Positions 15,604 to 22,582 of a stretch of 55,289 bases of DNA are shown here, piece after piece. Numbering within the stretch: the first letter of the stretch is position 1; the number at the start of each line of letters is the position of its first letter. The notes beneath the pieces were generated by a model. It was given only the letters and a program-made list of their open reading frames with translations, was not told the DNA's origin and did not search any database. The translations under genes and the position numbers were made by a program. Source of the stretch: Chlorobiaceae bacterium (GTDB lineage: Bacteria; Bacteroidota; Chlorobiia; Chlorobiales; Chlorobiaceae); contig JAFGER010000072.1 in NCBI GenBank assembly GCA_016931495.1, positions 1 through 55,289 of the forward strand, read 5' to 3'.

Positions 15604-17589
15604 TCAGGATCGTTGATCTATTTCCTCGCGGAGTTTCGCGATAAGCTCATCGACCGCGAAGCTGCCTACGTCGCCTTTGCGGTGGCGGCGGAGCGACACT
15701 TCGCCCTTCTCCTCTTCGTTTCTGCCGATGATGAGCATGGCGGGAATTTTCGAGACTTCCGCCTCGCGGATTTTCTTGCCGATCTTTTCACTGCGCAGGT
15801 CGAGTTCGACGCGAATGCCTGCCTGCTGGAGTTTTGCGTACACCTCACGGGCGTAGTCGTGCACGTCCTCGGCGATGGGCAGCACGATGGCCTGCGTCGG
15901 CGCGAGCCAGAGCGGGAAGTTGCCCGCCGTGTGCTCGATCAGCACGCCGATGAAGCGCTCCATCGAACCGAACGGCGCGCGGTGAATCACCACCGGGCGG
16001 TGCTTCTGCCCGTCGCTGCCGATGTAGCTCAAATCGAAGCGCTCCGGCATGACGTAATCGACCTGCACGGTGCCGAGCTGCCACTTGCGGCCAATCGCGT
16101 CGCGCACGATGAAGTCGATCTTCGGGCCGTAGAAGCTCGCTTCGCCGATGCCGATGAAGTACTTGATGCCCATGCGGTCGGCGGCCTCCTTCACATCCTT
16201 CTCGGCCTGCTCCCACACCTCGGCGGTGCCGCCGTACTTGGACTGGTTCTCCGGATCGTGCAGCGACAGGCGCGTTTCGACGTCGTCGAAGCCGAGCGTG
16301 TTGAAGACGAAGCGGGTCAGGTCGATGGCGTTGCAGATTTCGTCAACGAGCTGGTCGGGACGGCAGTAGATGTGCGAGTCGTCCTGTGTGAAGCCGCGGG
16401 CGCGCACCAGGCCGTTCAGCTCGCCGGACTGCTCGTGGCGATAGACGGTGCCGAACTCGGTCAGCCGGATCGGCAGATCGCGGTAGCTGCGCAGCGTCTG
16501 GCTGTAGATCAGGTGGTGATGCGGGCAGTTCATCGGCTTGAGCAGGTACTGCTCCTCGCGGCCAGTCTCGTCCTTGTAGGTGAGCGGCGGGAACTGCGAA
16601 TCGCTGTAGTACGGGTAGTGGCCCGAACGCTTGTACAGCTCGATGTTGCCAATGTGCGGCGTGTAAACCGGCACGTAGCCGCGCTTGCGCTGCTCGCCCT
16701 TCAGGAAGGTTTCGAGTTCGTTGCGGATGATCGCGCCGTTCGGCAGCCAGATTGGCAGGCCGCTGCCGACCTCCGGGGTCAGCATGAAAAGGCCGAGTTC
16801 TGCGCCGAGCTTGCGATGGTCGCGCTTGCGGGCCTCCTCCAGCCGGGCGACGTGCTCCTTGAGCAGCTTGTCGCTTGGGAAGGTGATGCCGTAGATGCGC
16901 TGCATCGTCTCGCGCGACGAATCGCCGCGCCAGTAGGATGAGGAGATGTTGGTCAGCAGCACCGCCTTGACCTTGCCGGTCGAGGGCAGGTGCGGGCCGC
17001 TGCACAGGTCGGCGAATCCGTCCTGGTGATAGACCGAAACCGTCGGAACCTCCTTCAGCGTGTCTTCGAGAATCTCGACCTTGTACGGGTCTTTGCGCTC
17101 GTTGGCGAAGTATTCAATGGCCTGCTCGCGCGGCATCTCCTCGCGGCTGATGGCGAGGTCGCGCACGCTGATTTCGAGCATCTTCGCCTCGATGGCGCGG
17201 AGGTCGTCTTCGTTGAAGCGGTGCTCGCAGGCGATGTCGTAGTAGAAACCCTGCTCGATGGCCGGGCCAGCGCCGAACTTCGCGCCGGGGAAGAGTTCCT
17301 CGATGGCGTGGGCCATCAGGTGGCTCGAACTGTGCCAGAAAATCTCCTTGCCCTCCGGAGAGTCGAAGGTGACAATCGAGACCGCCGCGTCGCGAGTGAC
17401 GGGCGTGTCGAGGTCGCAGGGCCTGCCGTCGATGGTGAAACCGAGGGCCGCCTTGGCGAGCTTGTTGCCGATGGATGAGGCGATCTCCAGGCCGGTGACG
17501 CCAGCCGGAAAGGTTCGTTCAGAACCGTCGGGCAGGGTGATGGTCACCTGCTGGCGGCTCTCGCTGCTATCAGACATTGAGTTGTCCAT
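15604..17589 (-). CDS. thrS: Threonyl-tRNA synthetase
   Basis: A 661-residue ThrRS of full length. It has a TGS domain (~10-70), an editing domain with HSSSHLMAHA (HxxxH) and DLCSGPHLPSTG zinc/editing motifs, and a class II catalytic core (PMNCPHHHLIYSQ, RARGFTQDDSHIYC). The C-terminal anticodon-binding domain includes RVELDLRSEKIGKKIREAE. The first ATG gives MDNSMSD; an ATG four codons on is equally possible. It is first in the thrS-infC-rpmI-rplT-pheS operon. Two adjacent hairpins in its leader may be regulatory. Confidence 0.96.
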   Translation of the reverse strand: MDNSMSDSSESRQQVTITLPDGSERTFPAGVTGLEIASSIGNKLAKAALGFTIDGRPCDLDTPVTRDAAVSIVTFDSPEGKEIFWHSSSHLMAHAIEELFPGAKFGAGPAIEQGFYYDIACEHRFNEDDLRAIEAKMLEISVRDLAISREEMPREQAIEYFANERKDPYKVEILEDTLKEVPTVSVYHQDGFADLCSGPHLPSTGKVKAVLLTNISSSYWRGDSSRETMQRIYGITFPSDKLLKEHVARLEEARKRDHRKLGAELGLFMLTPEVGSGLPIWLPNGAIIRNELETFLKGEQRKRGYVPVYTPHIGNIELYKRSGHYPYYSDSQFPPLTYKDETGREEQYLLKPMNCPHHHLIYSQTLRSYRDLPIRLTEFGTVYRHEQSGELNGLVRARGFTQDDSHIYCRPDQLVDEICNAIDLTRFVFNTLGFDDVETRLSLHDPENQSKYGGTAEVWEQAEKDVKEAADRMGIKYFIGIGEASFYGPKIDFIVRDAIGRKWQLGTVQVDYVMPERFDLSYIGSDGQKHRPVVIHRAPFGSMERFIGVLIEHTAGNFPLWLAPTQAIVLPIAEDVHDYAREVYAKLQQAGIRVELDLRSEKIGKKIREAEVSKIPAMLIIGRNEEEKGEVSLRRHRKGDVGSFAVDELIAKLREEIDQRS

Positions 17590-17603
17590 AAATCGTGTTA
17601 TCA

Positions 17604-17641
17604 GGGTGAGCGTTTGAGCGTCACCCGCTCCCTTTTGGGAG
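17604..17641 (-). promoter_or_regulatory. Paired hairpins in the thrS leader
   Basis: Two adjacent inverted repeats lie 15-52 bp upstream of the thrS start: GGGTGAGCG / GCGTCACCC (17604-17626, one bulge) and CTCCC / GGGAG around TTTT (17628-17641). No T-run follows, so they are not a simple terminator. A ThrRS-binding operator is possible but not shown. Confidence 0.3.
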
Positions 17642-17824
17642 GAAAATCCAGACAGCCGCTTTTTGTCAGTATTCGCCGGACGGGAGGGCTGCTATTGACG
17701 CCGAACTGAAAACCAGCGGCGTGACTGTTCCCCGTACCGATAAGAAGATCGGAAGTATGCAAAATATTTTGGAGAATTCCAAGAGGAATGTTGGGATGGG
17801 GATGTGGTGGGAGTTTCCATGACT

Positions 17825-17931
17825 TGTAGGGGCGAACCTGCGTGTTCGCCCTTGCTGGAAATGCCGTGGACGGTGGTGTTTTGGGTTGTAGGGGCGGGTC
17901 TTGCACCCGCCCTGCTGGGAATGCCGTGGAC
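17825..17931. repeat. Dispersed palindromic repeat, two copies (downstream side of STAND cassette)
   Basis: Two direct copies of a ~46-bp unit lie at 17825-17871 and 17887-17931. Each starts TGTAGGGGCG, contains an internal inverted repeat (GGGCGAAC / GTTCGCCC; GGGCGGGT / ACCCGCCC) and ends ATGCCGTGGAC. GTGGAC-type short repeats follow to about 17960. The same unit recurs at 20957. It appears to be a REP/MITE-like non-coding element. The rest of the 17590-17972 gap holds only the thrS leader hairpins. Confidence 0.75.
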
Positions 17932-17972
17932 TTTGTGGACGGAAATGGACGGCGTGGACGGGCGATGCGCGA

Positions 17973-20300
17973 TTACAATGCTGCCAGGATATTCTTGACA
18001 GCCGCCCAATTGTTCTGAAACTCGGCATACGCTGGACAGTCATTGACCAATTCCGCCCAGAGCACCTCTGCCTTCTCGAACCAGCGGCGGGCTTGCGCTT
18101 TATCTTTTTGTTGAAAGAGGTTGAACCCTCCCAGTTTAATACACGATACCGCCAGCCCGTTCTTGAAGCTCACATTCTCCGGATGGGCCTTGTACAGCTC
18201 TTCACTCAATTGATTGCACTTCTCAAAAAAGCTCAACGCTTTATCCAGTTGGCCCAACGTTGTGTAGGTCTCTCCGAGTTTTTCGTACGAAATCGCCAGC
18301 CCGTTTTTGAATGATACATTTGCCGGATTCGCCTCGTACAGCTCTTCACGCAAATGGTTGTACTTCTCAAAAAAGGTCAACGCTTTATCCAGTTGACCCA
18401 GCGTTGTGTAGGTCTCTCCGAGTTTTTCGTACGAAATCGCCAGCCCGTTTTTGAAGGTTACATTAGCCGGGTTCGTCTCGTACAGTTCTTCAAACAAATC
18501 AGTTTCCTTCTCAAAAAAGGTCAAGGCTTTATCCAGTTGGCCCAACTTTCCGTAAGTACCTCCGAGTCTGTCGTAAGATGCAGCCAATCCGTATTTGAAG
18601 CTGACATTAGCTGGGTTCGCCTCATACAGCTCTTCACTCAATTTGGTTGCCTTCTCAAAAAAGGTCAACGCTTTTTCCAGTTGACCCAGCGTTGTGTAGG
18701 TCTCTCCGAGTTTTGAGTACGAAATTGCCAGTCCGTTTTTGAAGGATACATTAGCTGGGTTCGCCTCGTACAGCTCTTTAATCAATAGGTTGAACTTCTC
18801 AAAAAAGGTCAACGCTTTTTCCAGTTGGCCCAACGTAGTGAAGGTCTCTCCGAGTTTTGAGTACGAAATCGCCAACTCATGTTTGAAGCTCACATTATCC
18901 GGGTTCGCCTTGCTCAGCTTTTCACTCAATTGATTGCACTCCTCAAAAAAGGTCAGCGCTTTATCCAGTTGACCGGTCGTACGATAAAACATTCCGATGC
19001 GCTCATTCAGCCCAGCTATTTCGTGTCGGGGGCTTTCAAAATACTCAACGACACTCTCGGCATATCGTGCGTACAGAGCGCCTGAGAGGTAATCCGTATT
19101 GAGCAGATGGCCTGTACTGGGATCATACAAAAGCTTTTCGATCAGCGCATCAACCAGCGTTTCACATTGCTCATCCAGACGCGCCCCGACCTGAAACCGT
19201 GTCACCGCCTGAACGACCGGGCTGCATTTGAACTGTTTCGCGCTGGTGTTGTACTCGATCCATCCTTTGCGGACGAGGGCGCGGAGAGCGCTGTCGAGTT
19301 CGTCATTACCGGGTTGCAGCGCTTCGAGCGTGTCAAATGCAATCGCTTCGGCGGGCAGTACCGAAAAGACGCACAAAAGCTGCTCCTCGCCCGGTTCGAG
19401 CTTGGCAAGGTCGTACATGGCGGCGATCACCTTTTCCGGCTCTTCCTCCCTCAATCCGAAGCTGCCGGGGTTGTACTCCGTCTGCACCTTTGCGCTTTTG
19501 CTCAGGCCGAACAGCCCGGAGCCTTGCAGGTCGCCGAGCATCTGCGCAAGCGAGTAACCGGTTCGGAACTGGTTGAGCGTGTCGAGGCTTTTGGCCAGCA
19601 GCTCGATGACGAGGGTGTTGTAGCCGACGGCCTGGAACACCTCTTTCAGCAGCTCGTCCTCGGCGGGGTCGTGCGCCGGATAGTGCGTCGTGAAGAGCCG
19701 GATCGCCATCGGTTCGTCGAGATGGCCGACCCGGCAGGTTCTGGCGTGAGCGAACGACTCGATGCGCGTGGTCAGCAAGATGTGGAAATTCGGGCACTTG
19801 CGCAGTTCGTGGTAGTGCGCCGAGAGATCGTCGAGTTCATTGGCGTTGTCGATAACGAGCAGGCAGGGCTTGTTCAGCCCGGCCATTTCGCAGAGCAGCT
19901 TTTCGCGGCGCACGTCAGCGGAGTCGGTCGGCGCGAACTCCACCTTCAGCGGATCGGCAAGCGTCAGCAAGGCGTCGCCGAGGCTCCGTTCGGCAAACAC
20001 CCAGCCAAGATGCGCGTAGTCGTCAAAGTAGCGCTGGTAATACTTCGCCGCCAGCGTCGTCTTGCCGATGCCCCCCTCGCCATTGACCAGCAACAAAAGA
20101 TTGTCGCCATCGAACAGCGCATCATGCACCGACTGGAGTTCCTCGTCACGACCGATAAACACCTCCGGAATGACCGGGGTAATCCCGATGCATTTAGGTA
20201 TATCCTTGCTCTTATTTTCGCCGGAGAGGAAAACCGGGTTGTTCAGCGTCGGGTTATTGAACTGATTTTTGATGTCCGATTGATTGTGAACGTCAGTCAT
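17973..20300 (-). CDS. STAND (NB-ARC-like) NTPase with C-terminal TPR repeats; putative NLR-like conflict sensor
   Basis: A 775-residue protein. Residues 10-24 hold a short motif IKNQFNNPTLNNPVF shared with the protein encoded upstream. An NB-ARC/STAND NTPase follows: FIGRDEEL, Walker A GEGGIGKTT (74-82), Walker B LLVIDN (147-152) and HILLTTR. A helical region follows, then six near-identical 48-residue TPR units beginning GQLDKALTFFEK. STAND proteins are ATP-driven switches in which the repeats sense a ligand and the N-terminus engages an effector. The ATG at 20300 has GAGGG at good spacing. A GTG at 20312 overlapping the upstream stop is the alternative. Repeats bracket the two-gene cassette, suggesting lateral acquisition. 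A defence role is inference. Confidence 0.85.
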   Translation of the reverse strand: MTDVHNQSDIKNQFNNPTLNNPVFLSGENKSKDIPKCIGITPVIPEVFIGRDEELQSVHDALFDGDNLLLLVNGEGGIGKTTLAAKYYQRYFDDYAHLGWVFAERSLGDALLTLADPLKVEFAPTDSADVRREKLLCEMAGLNKPCLLVIDNANELDDLSAHYHELRKCPNFHILLTTRIESFAHARTCRVGHLDEPMAIRLFTTHYPAHDPAEDELLKEVFQAVGYNTLVIELLAKSLDTLNQFRTGYSLAQMLGDLQGSGLFGLSKSAKVQTEYNPGSFGLREEEPEKVIAAMYDLAKLEPGEEQLLCVFSVLPAEAIAFDTLEALQPGNDELDSALRALVRKGWIEYNTSAKQFKCSPVVQAVTRFQVGARLDEQCETLVDALIEKLLYDPSTGHLLNTDYLSGALYARYAESVVEYFESPRHEIAGLNERIGMFYRTTGQLDKALTFFEECNQLSEKLSKANPDNVSFKHELAISYSKLGETFTTLGQLEKALTFFEKFNLLIKELYEANPANVSFKNGLAISYSKLGETYTTLGQLEKALTFFEKATKLSEELYEANPANVSFKYGLAASYDRLGGTYGKLGQLDKALTFFEKETDLFEELYETNPANVTFKNGLAISYEKLGETYTTLGQLDKALTFFEKYNHLREELYEANPANVSFKNGLAISYEKLGETYTTLGQLDKALSFFEKCNQLSEELYKAHPENVSFKNGLAVSCIKLGGFNLFQQKDKAQARRWFEKAEVLWAELVNDCPAYAEFQNNWAAVKNILAAL
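18111..18974 (-). repeat. Six tandem 144-bp coding repeats (TPR units)
   Basis: Within the STAND gene, six consecutive 144-bp units encode 48-residue helix pairs with the pattern GQL(D/E)KAL(T/S)FFEK...ANP.NVSFK.GLA.SY.KLGETYTTL. Units 2-6 are very similar at the DNA level, indicating recent duplication or gene conversion. A seventh, diverged unit (KAQARRWFEKAEVLWAEL) ends the protein. Confidence 0.9.
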
Positions 20301-20308
20301 CGTGTCCC

Positions 20309-20875
20309 TCACTGAAATGTCGGATTGTTGATGATAGGGCCGTTAAACTGGTTCTTGATGTTCGCGCCCCGGTTGTCAACATAAATCCCGGCGGCATCAC
20401 CTATTTTTCCCATGCTTGCAAGATCGAGCCGGTCAAGCTCCTTGTTGAACTGAACCCACAAGTCGGCGGCGTCGTTGTATCGGCTGAAAAAGTGCCCCAG
20501 CCCATCCAGCTTCTTTTTGAACCGGTCGAGGCTTGGTTCGGCGGCTTGTGGCGGCTCTTTGAACCAGGTGAAGATCAACGGCTTTCCGCTGGATTTAAAC
20601 AAGCGGTAAGCGACATCGAACTCCTCCTCGGTAAATTTGCCCACTTTGTTCCAGGCAAGCAGCACGAACAGATCCACCGCTCCAATCTGCTTGTTGTACT
20701 CATCCTGCGAGCGCGTCAGCGACATCTTTGCGGAAAGGTCTTCCCAGTTGACGAGTTCCAGAAAAACCTCTTTGTCTTTCAGGAGTTTGTTCTTGCGATT
20801 GATTTCAATTTCAAACGCAAGCCTGTCGGCCGTCAGCTCGTTTGACGAGGCGAGGAATATTCTGATCGTTCGCAT
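20309..20875 (-). CDS. DUF4062/TIR-like protein with C-terminal NLR-pairing motif; putative effector or adaptor
   Basis: A 188-residue protein. Residues 1-~115 form a Rossmann-like alpha/beta domain: IRIFLASSNELTADRL (strand and phosphate-binding-like loop), ELVNWEDL, VDLFVLLAWNKVGKFTEEEFDVAY and KPLIFTWFKEPP. This resembles the DUF4062/TIR-like domains found beside STAND ATPases. A helical linker follows. The last residues, 173-187 (IKNQFNGPIINNPTF), match residues 10-24 of the STAND protein at 11 of 15 positions. Its stop codon overlaps a possible GTG start of the STAND gene, so the two are surely one operon. It may be the effector recruited by templated assembly on the STAND N-terminus, or a nucleotide-signal sensor. 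No catalytic residues can be assigned with confidence. Confidence 0.65.
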   Translation of the reverse strand: MRTIRIFLASSNELTADRLAFEIEINRKNKLLKDKEVFLELVNWEDLSAKMSLTRSQDEYNKQIGAVDLFVLLAWNKVGKFTEEEFDVAYRLFKSSGKPLIFTWFKEPPQAAEPSLDRFKKKLDGLGHFFSRYNDAADLWVQFNKELDRLDLASMGKIGDAAGIYVDNRGANIKNQFNGPIINNPTFQ

Positions 20876-20956
20876 GGCAGTGGGTTGGTTGGCGTGGAAT
20901 GCACACGTCGTAATTTCGCAAAAATTTTGGAAAGTGCGTGGGGGTTGGGGGGCGTG

Positions 20957-21066
20957 TGTAGGGGTAACCCTTGCGGTTACCCTGCTGGTAATGCCGTGGA
21001 CTTGGTGGATGAAGTGGACGAGGTGGACGAGGTGGACAAGAGGGTAGGCGCGAGGCCTACCCCTAC
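20957..21066. repeat. Dispersed palindromic repeat, inverted pair (upstream side of STAND cassette)
   Basis: One copy (20957-21001) starts TGTAGGGGTAACC, carries GGGTAACC / GGTTACCC and ends ATGCCGTGGAC. It is in the same orientation as the copies at 17825 and 17887. It is followed by tandem GTGGACGAG 9-mers (21012-21040) and then a reversed, shorter unit (GGGTAGGC / GCCTACCCCTAC, about 21039-21066). It lies between the effector gene and the 3' end of bchZ. Confidence 0.75.
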
Positions 21067-21079
21067 GAGGATTTGCGCT

Positions 21080-22486
21080 TTACCCCAACTGTTGCAGAAT
21101 ATCCGGAGTTACGGTGTCTGCGCCGCGAGATGCCGCCAGATTTTCGGCTTTGCGTTTGAGTTCGCGGCCAAAGGATATCTGGCTGATGAAGGGAGCTTTT
21201 TTGACGATGCCGTCCAGAATCGCGTTGGCTTCGGGTGTCCATTTGAGCGGCTTTGCCGGGGCTGCGGCCTGCTGCTGCCGGGTGATGGGCAGGAAGTTGA
21301 AAAGCGTGTCGTAGAGCGCGTTGACGATCTCCTGCACCAGCCAGACCACGCCGCTGTGGCCCATGAAGGGGGTGCCGAGCGCTCGGCGCACGATGGGGCC
21401 GGGAAAACCTGCCGGGATGAAACGGGTTTTGGCGTCGAGTTCGGCGAGGTAAATCTTGTCAGGCATCCGTCCGTACAGGAATTGGGGCTGCGTCTCTTTG
21501 ATCTCTTCGCGCACGGCGTTGTTGCTGGCCGTGGCCGAGTCGTGGCTGAAGAGGCACTGCATTCCGAGTTCGTCCGCCAGCACGCGCCTGATGCCGTCGG
21601 CATAGCTTTTGCTGGCGACGACGCCGAAGCGGATGGTCGGGAACCACTCCGACTGCGGGCCGCGCCACAAGTCCCACAGCGGGCTGAGCGTCGTGCGCTT
21701 CTCCTCCTCGATGAACTGCGCGGCCTCTTCCTCAGTCCCGCAAAGGCGTCCGATCTCCTCGATGAAGCGGTCGGTTTCCGCGATGCCGAATGGCGCGTAG
21801 AGCACGGGCCGTCCAAGCTTTTCGGCGAGTGCCGCGCCGAATTCGCGGTACATCACCACAACTGCCGCCGAGTTTTTCAGCTTTGCAATATCCGCCGCTT
21901 TGGACTCGAACGGATAGACGTACCGCACCTTGCCGCCTGCGCCCGCGACGAGCCGTTTGAGTTCCGCAAGGTCGGCGGGGCTGTTGAAGCAGCCGTAGGT
22001 CGGGCCGATAATGCTCACCGTGCCCGCTTCGTTTTCGGCGGCTTGGCCGTCGTCGAACTGGTCGAAAAGCCACGAGAGCGCCCGGTCGCGCCCCTGCCAC
22101 TCGTTTTCGCCGAGCGAGTTCGAGGGGAAAAAGCGCACCGACGGGTACTTCATGGTGAGCATCGCCTGATGGTCGCTGCCGATCATTTCGCTCTCCGCGC
22201 TGGAGACGAGGATGAGCTGCTTGCCGGAACCCTTCAGCTTTTCGATGGTCTCCTGCACGATTTCGGAGCTGCCCGACGAAGAGATTTCGCGCTCGGTCAG
22301 GCTGGTGGGTGTGAGGTTTTCGAGGTAGGGCAGTGCGTCGGTGTAGTCCATGACGGCCACGCCGGTCAGATTGTAGCACCCCACGGGCGCGTCGGCGATG
22401 ACATGCACGTCTTCGAGCGCGCAGAAGGTATTGACCGCCGCCCAGAAAGCGCTTGCGGTGGATTCGTCCCTGACGGTTTTTGCCAT
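21080..22486 (-). CDS. bchZ: Chlorophyllide a reductase subunit Z
   Basis: A 468-residue nitrogenase-like subunit of chlorophyllide a oxidoreductase (BchXYZ), which reduces ring B on the way to bacteriochlorophyll a. Family segments seen include DAPVGCYNLTG (cluster Cys), AESEMIGSD, IGPTYGCFNSPADLAE, MYREFG, RTTLSPLWDLWRG, FGVVASKSYADGIRR and GTPFMGHSGVVWLVQEIVNALYD, all characteristic of BchZ rather than BchB or BchN. The start at ATG 22486 (MAKTVRDEST) is chosen by homology. The longer frame starting at 22582 adds 32 unlikely residues. bchX and bchY are not in the window. Its presence marks a bacteriochlorophyll-making organism. Confidence 0.93.
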   Translation of the reverse strand: MAKTVRDESTASAFWAAVNTFCALEDVHVIADAPVGCYNLTGVAVMDYTDALPYLENLTPTSLTEREISSSGSSEIVQETIEKLKGSGKQLILVSSAESEMIGSDHQAMLTMKYPSVRFFPSNSLGENEWQGRDRALSWLFDQFDDGQAAENEAGTVSIIGPTYGCFNSPADLAELKRLVAGAGGKVRYVYPFESKAADIAKLKNSAAVVVMYREFGAALAEKLGRPVLYAPFGIAETDRFIEEIGRLCGTEEEAAQFIEEEKRTTLSPLWDLWRGPQSEWFPTIRFGVVASKSYADGIRRVLADELGMQCLFSHDSATASNNAVREEIKETQPQFLYGRMPDKIYLAELDAKTRFIPAGFPGPIVRRALGTPFMGHSGVVWLVQEIVNALYDTLFNFLPITRQQQAAAPAKPLKWTPEANAILDGIVKKAPFISQISFGRELKRKAENLAASRGADTVTPDILQQLG

Positions 22487-22508
22487 GATCGGTAAACGGA
22501 TTACAGGA

Positions 22509-22531
22509 GCCACCCGATATGAACGGGTGGC
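22509..22531 (-). promoter_or_regulatory. Perfect inverted repeat upstream of bchZ
   Basis: GCCACCCG and CGGGTGGC flank a 7-nt spacer, 22 bp before the bchZ start codon. No T-run follows on either strand. It could be an operator or a leader hairpin that affects bchZ translation; it could equally be an RNA-processing hairpin after the GH3 gene. Confidence 0.4.
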
Positions 22532-22582
22532 GGAACTATGAGAAAGGCAAAGTTTAAATGTAGGTAATTGTTGACCTAACAA

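Noticed and set aside
15559-16941. A long plus-strand open frame opposite thrS
   Set aside because: It is low-complexity, Ala/Val/Arg-rich translation typical of an antisense frame. thrS on the other strand is complete.
18111-18974. Regularly spaced 144-bp repeats considered as a CRISPR or satellite
   Set aside because: They are coding, in frame, and encode TPR units. There are no variable spacers between short repeats.
20885-22495. A 536-codon plus-strand open frame opposite bchZ
   Set aside because: Shadow frame. Its start lies in the dispersed repeat and it shows no domain.
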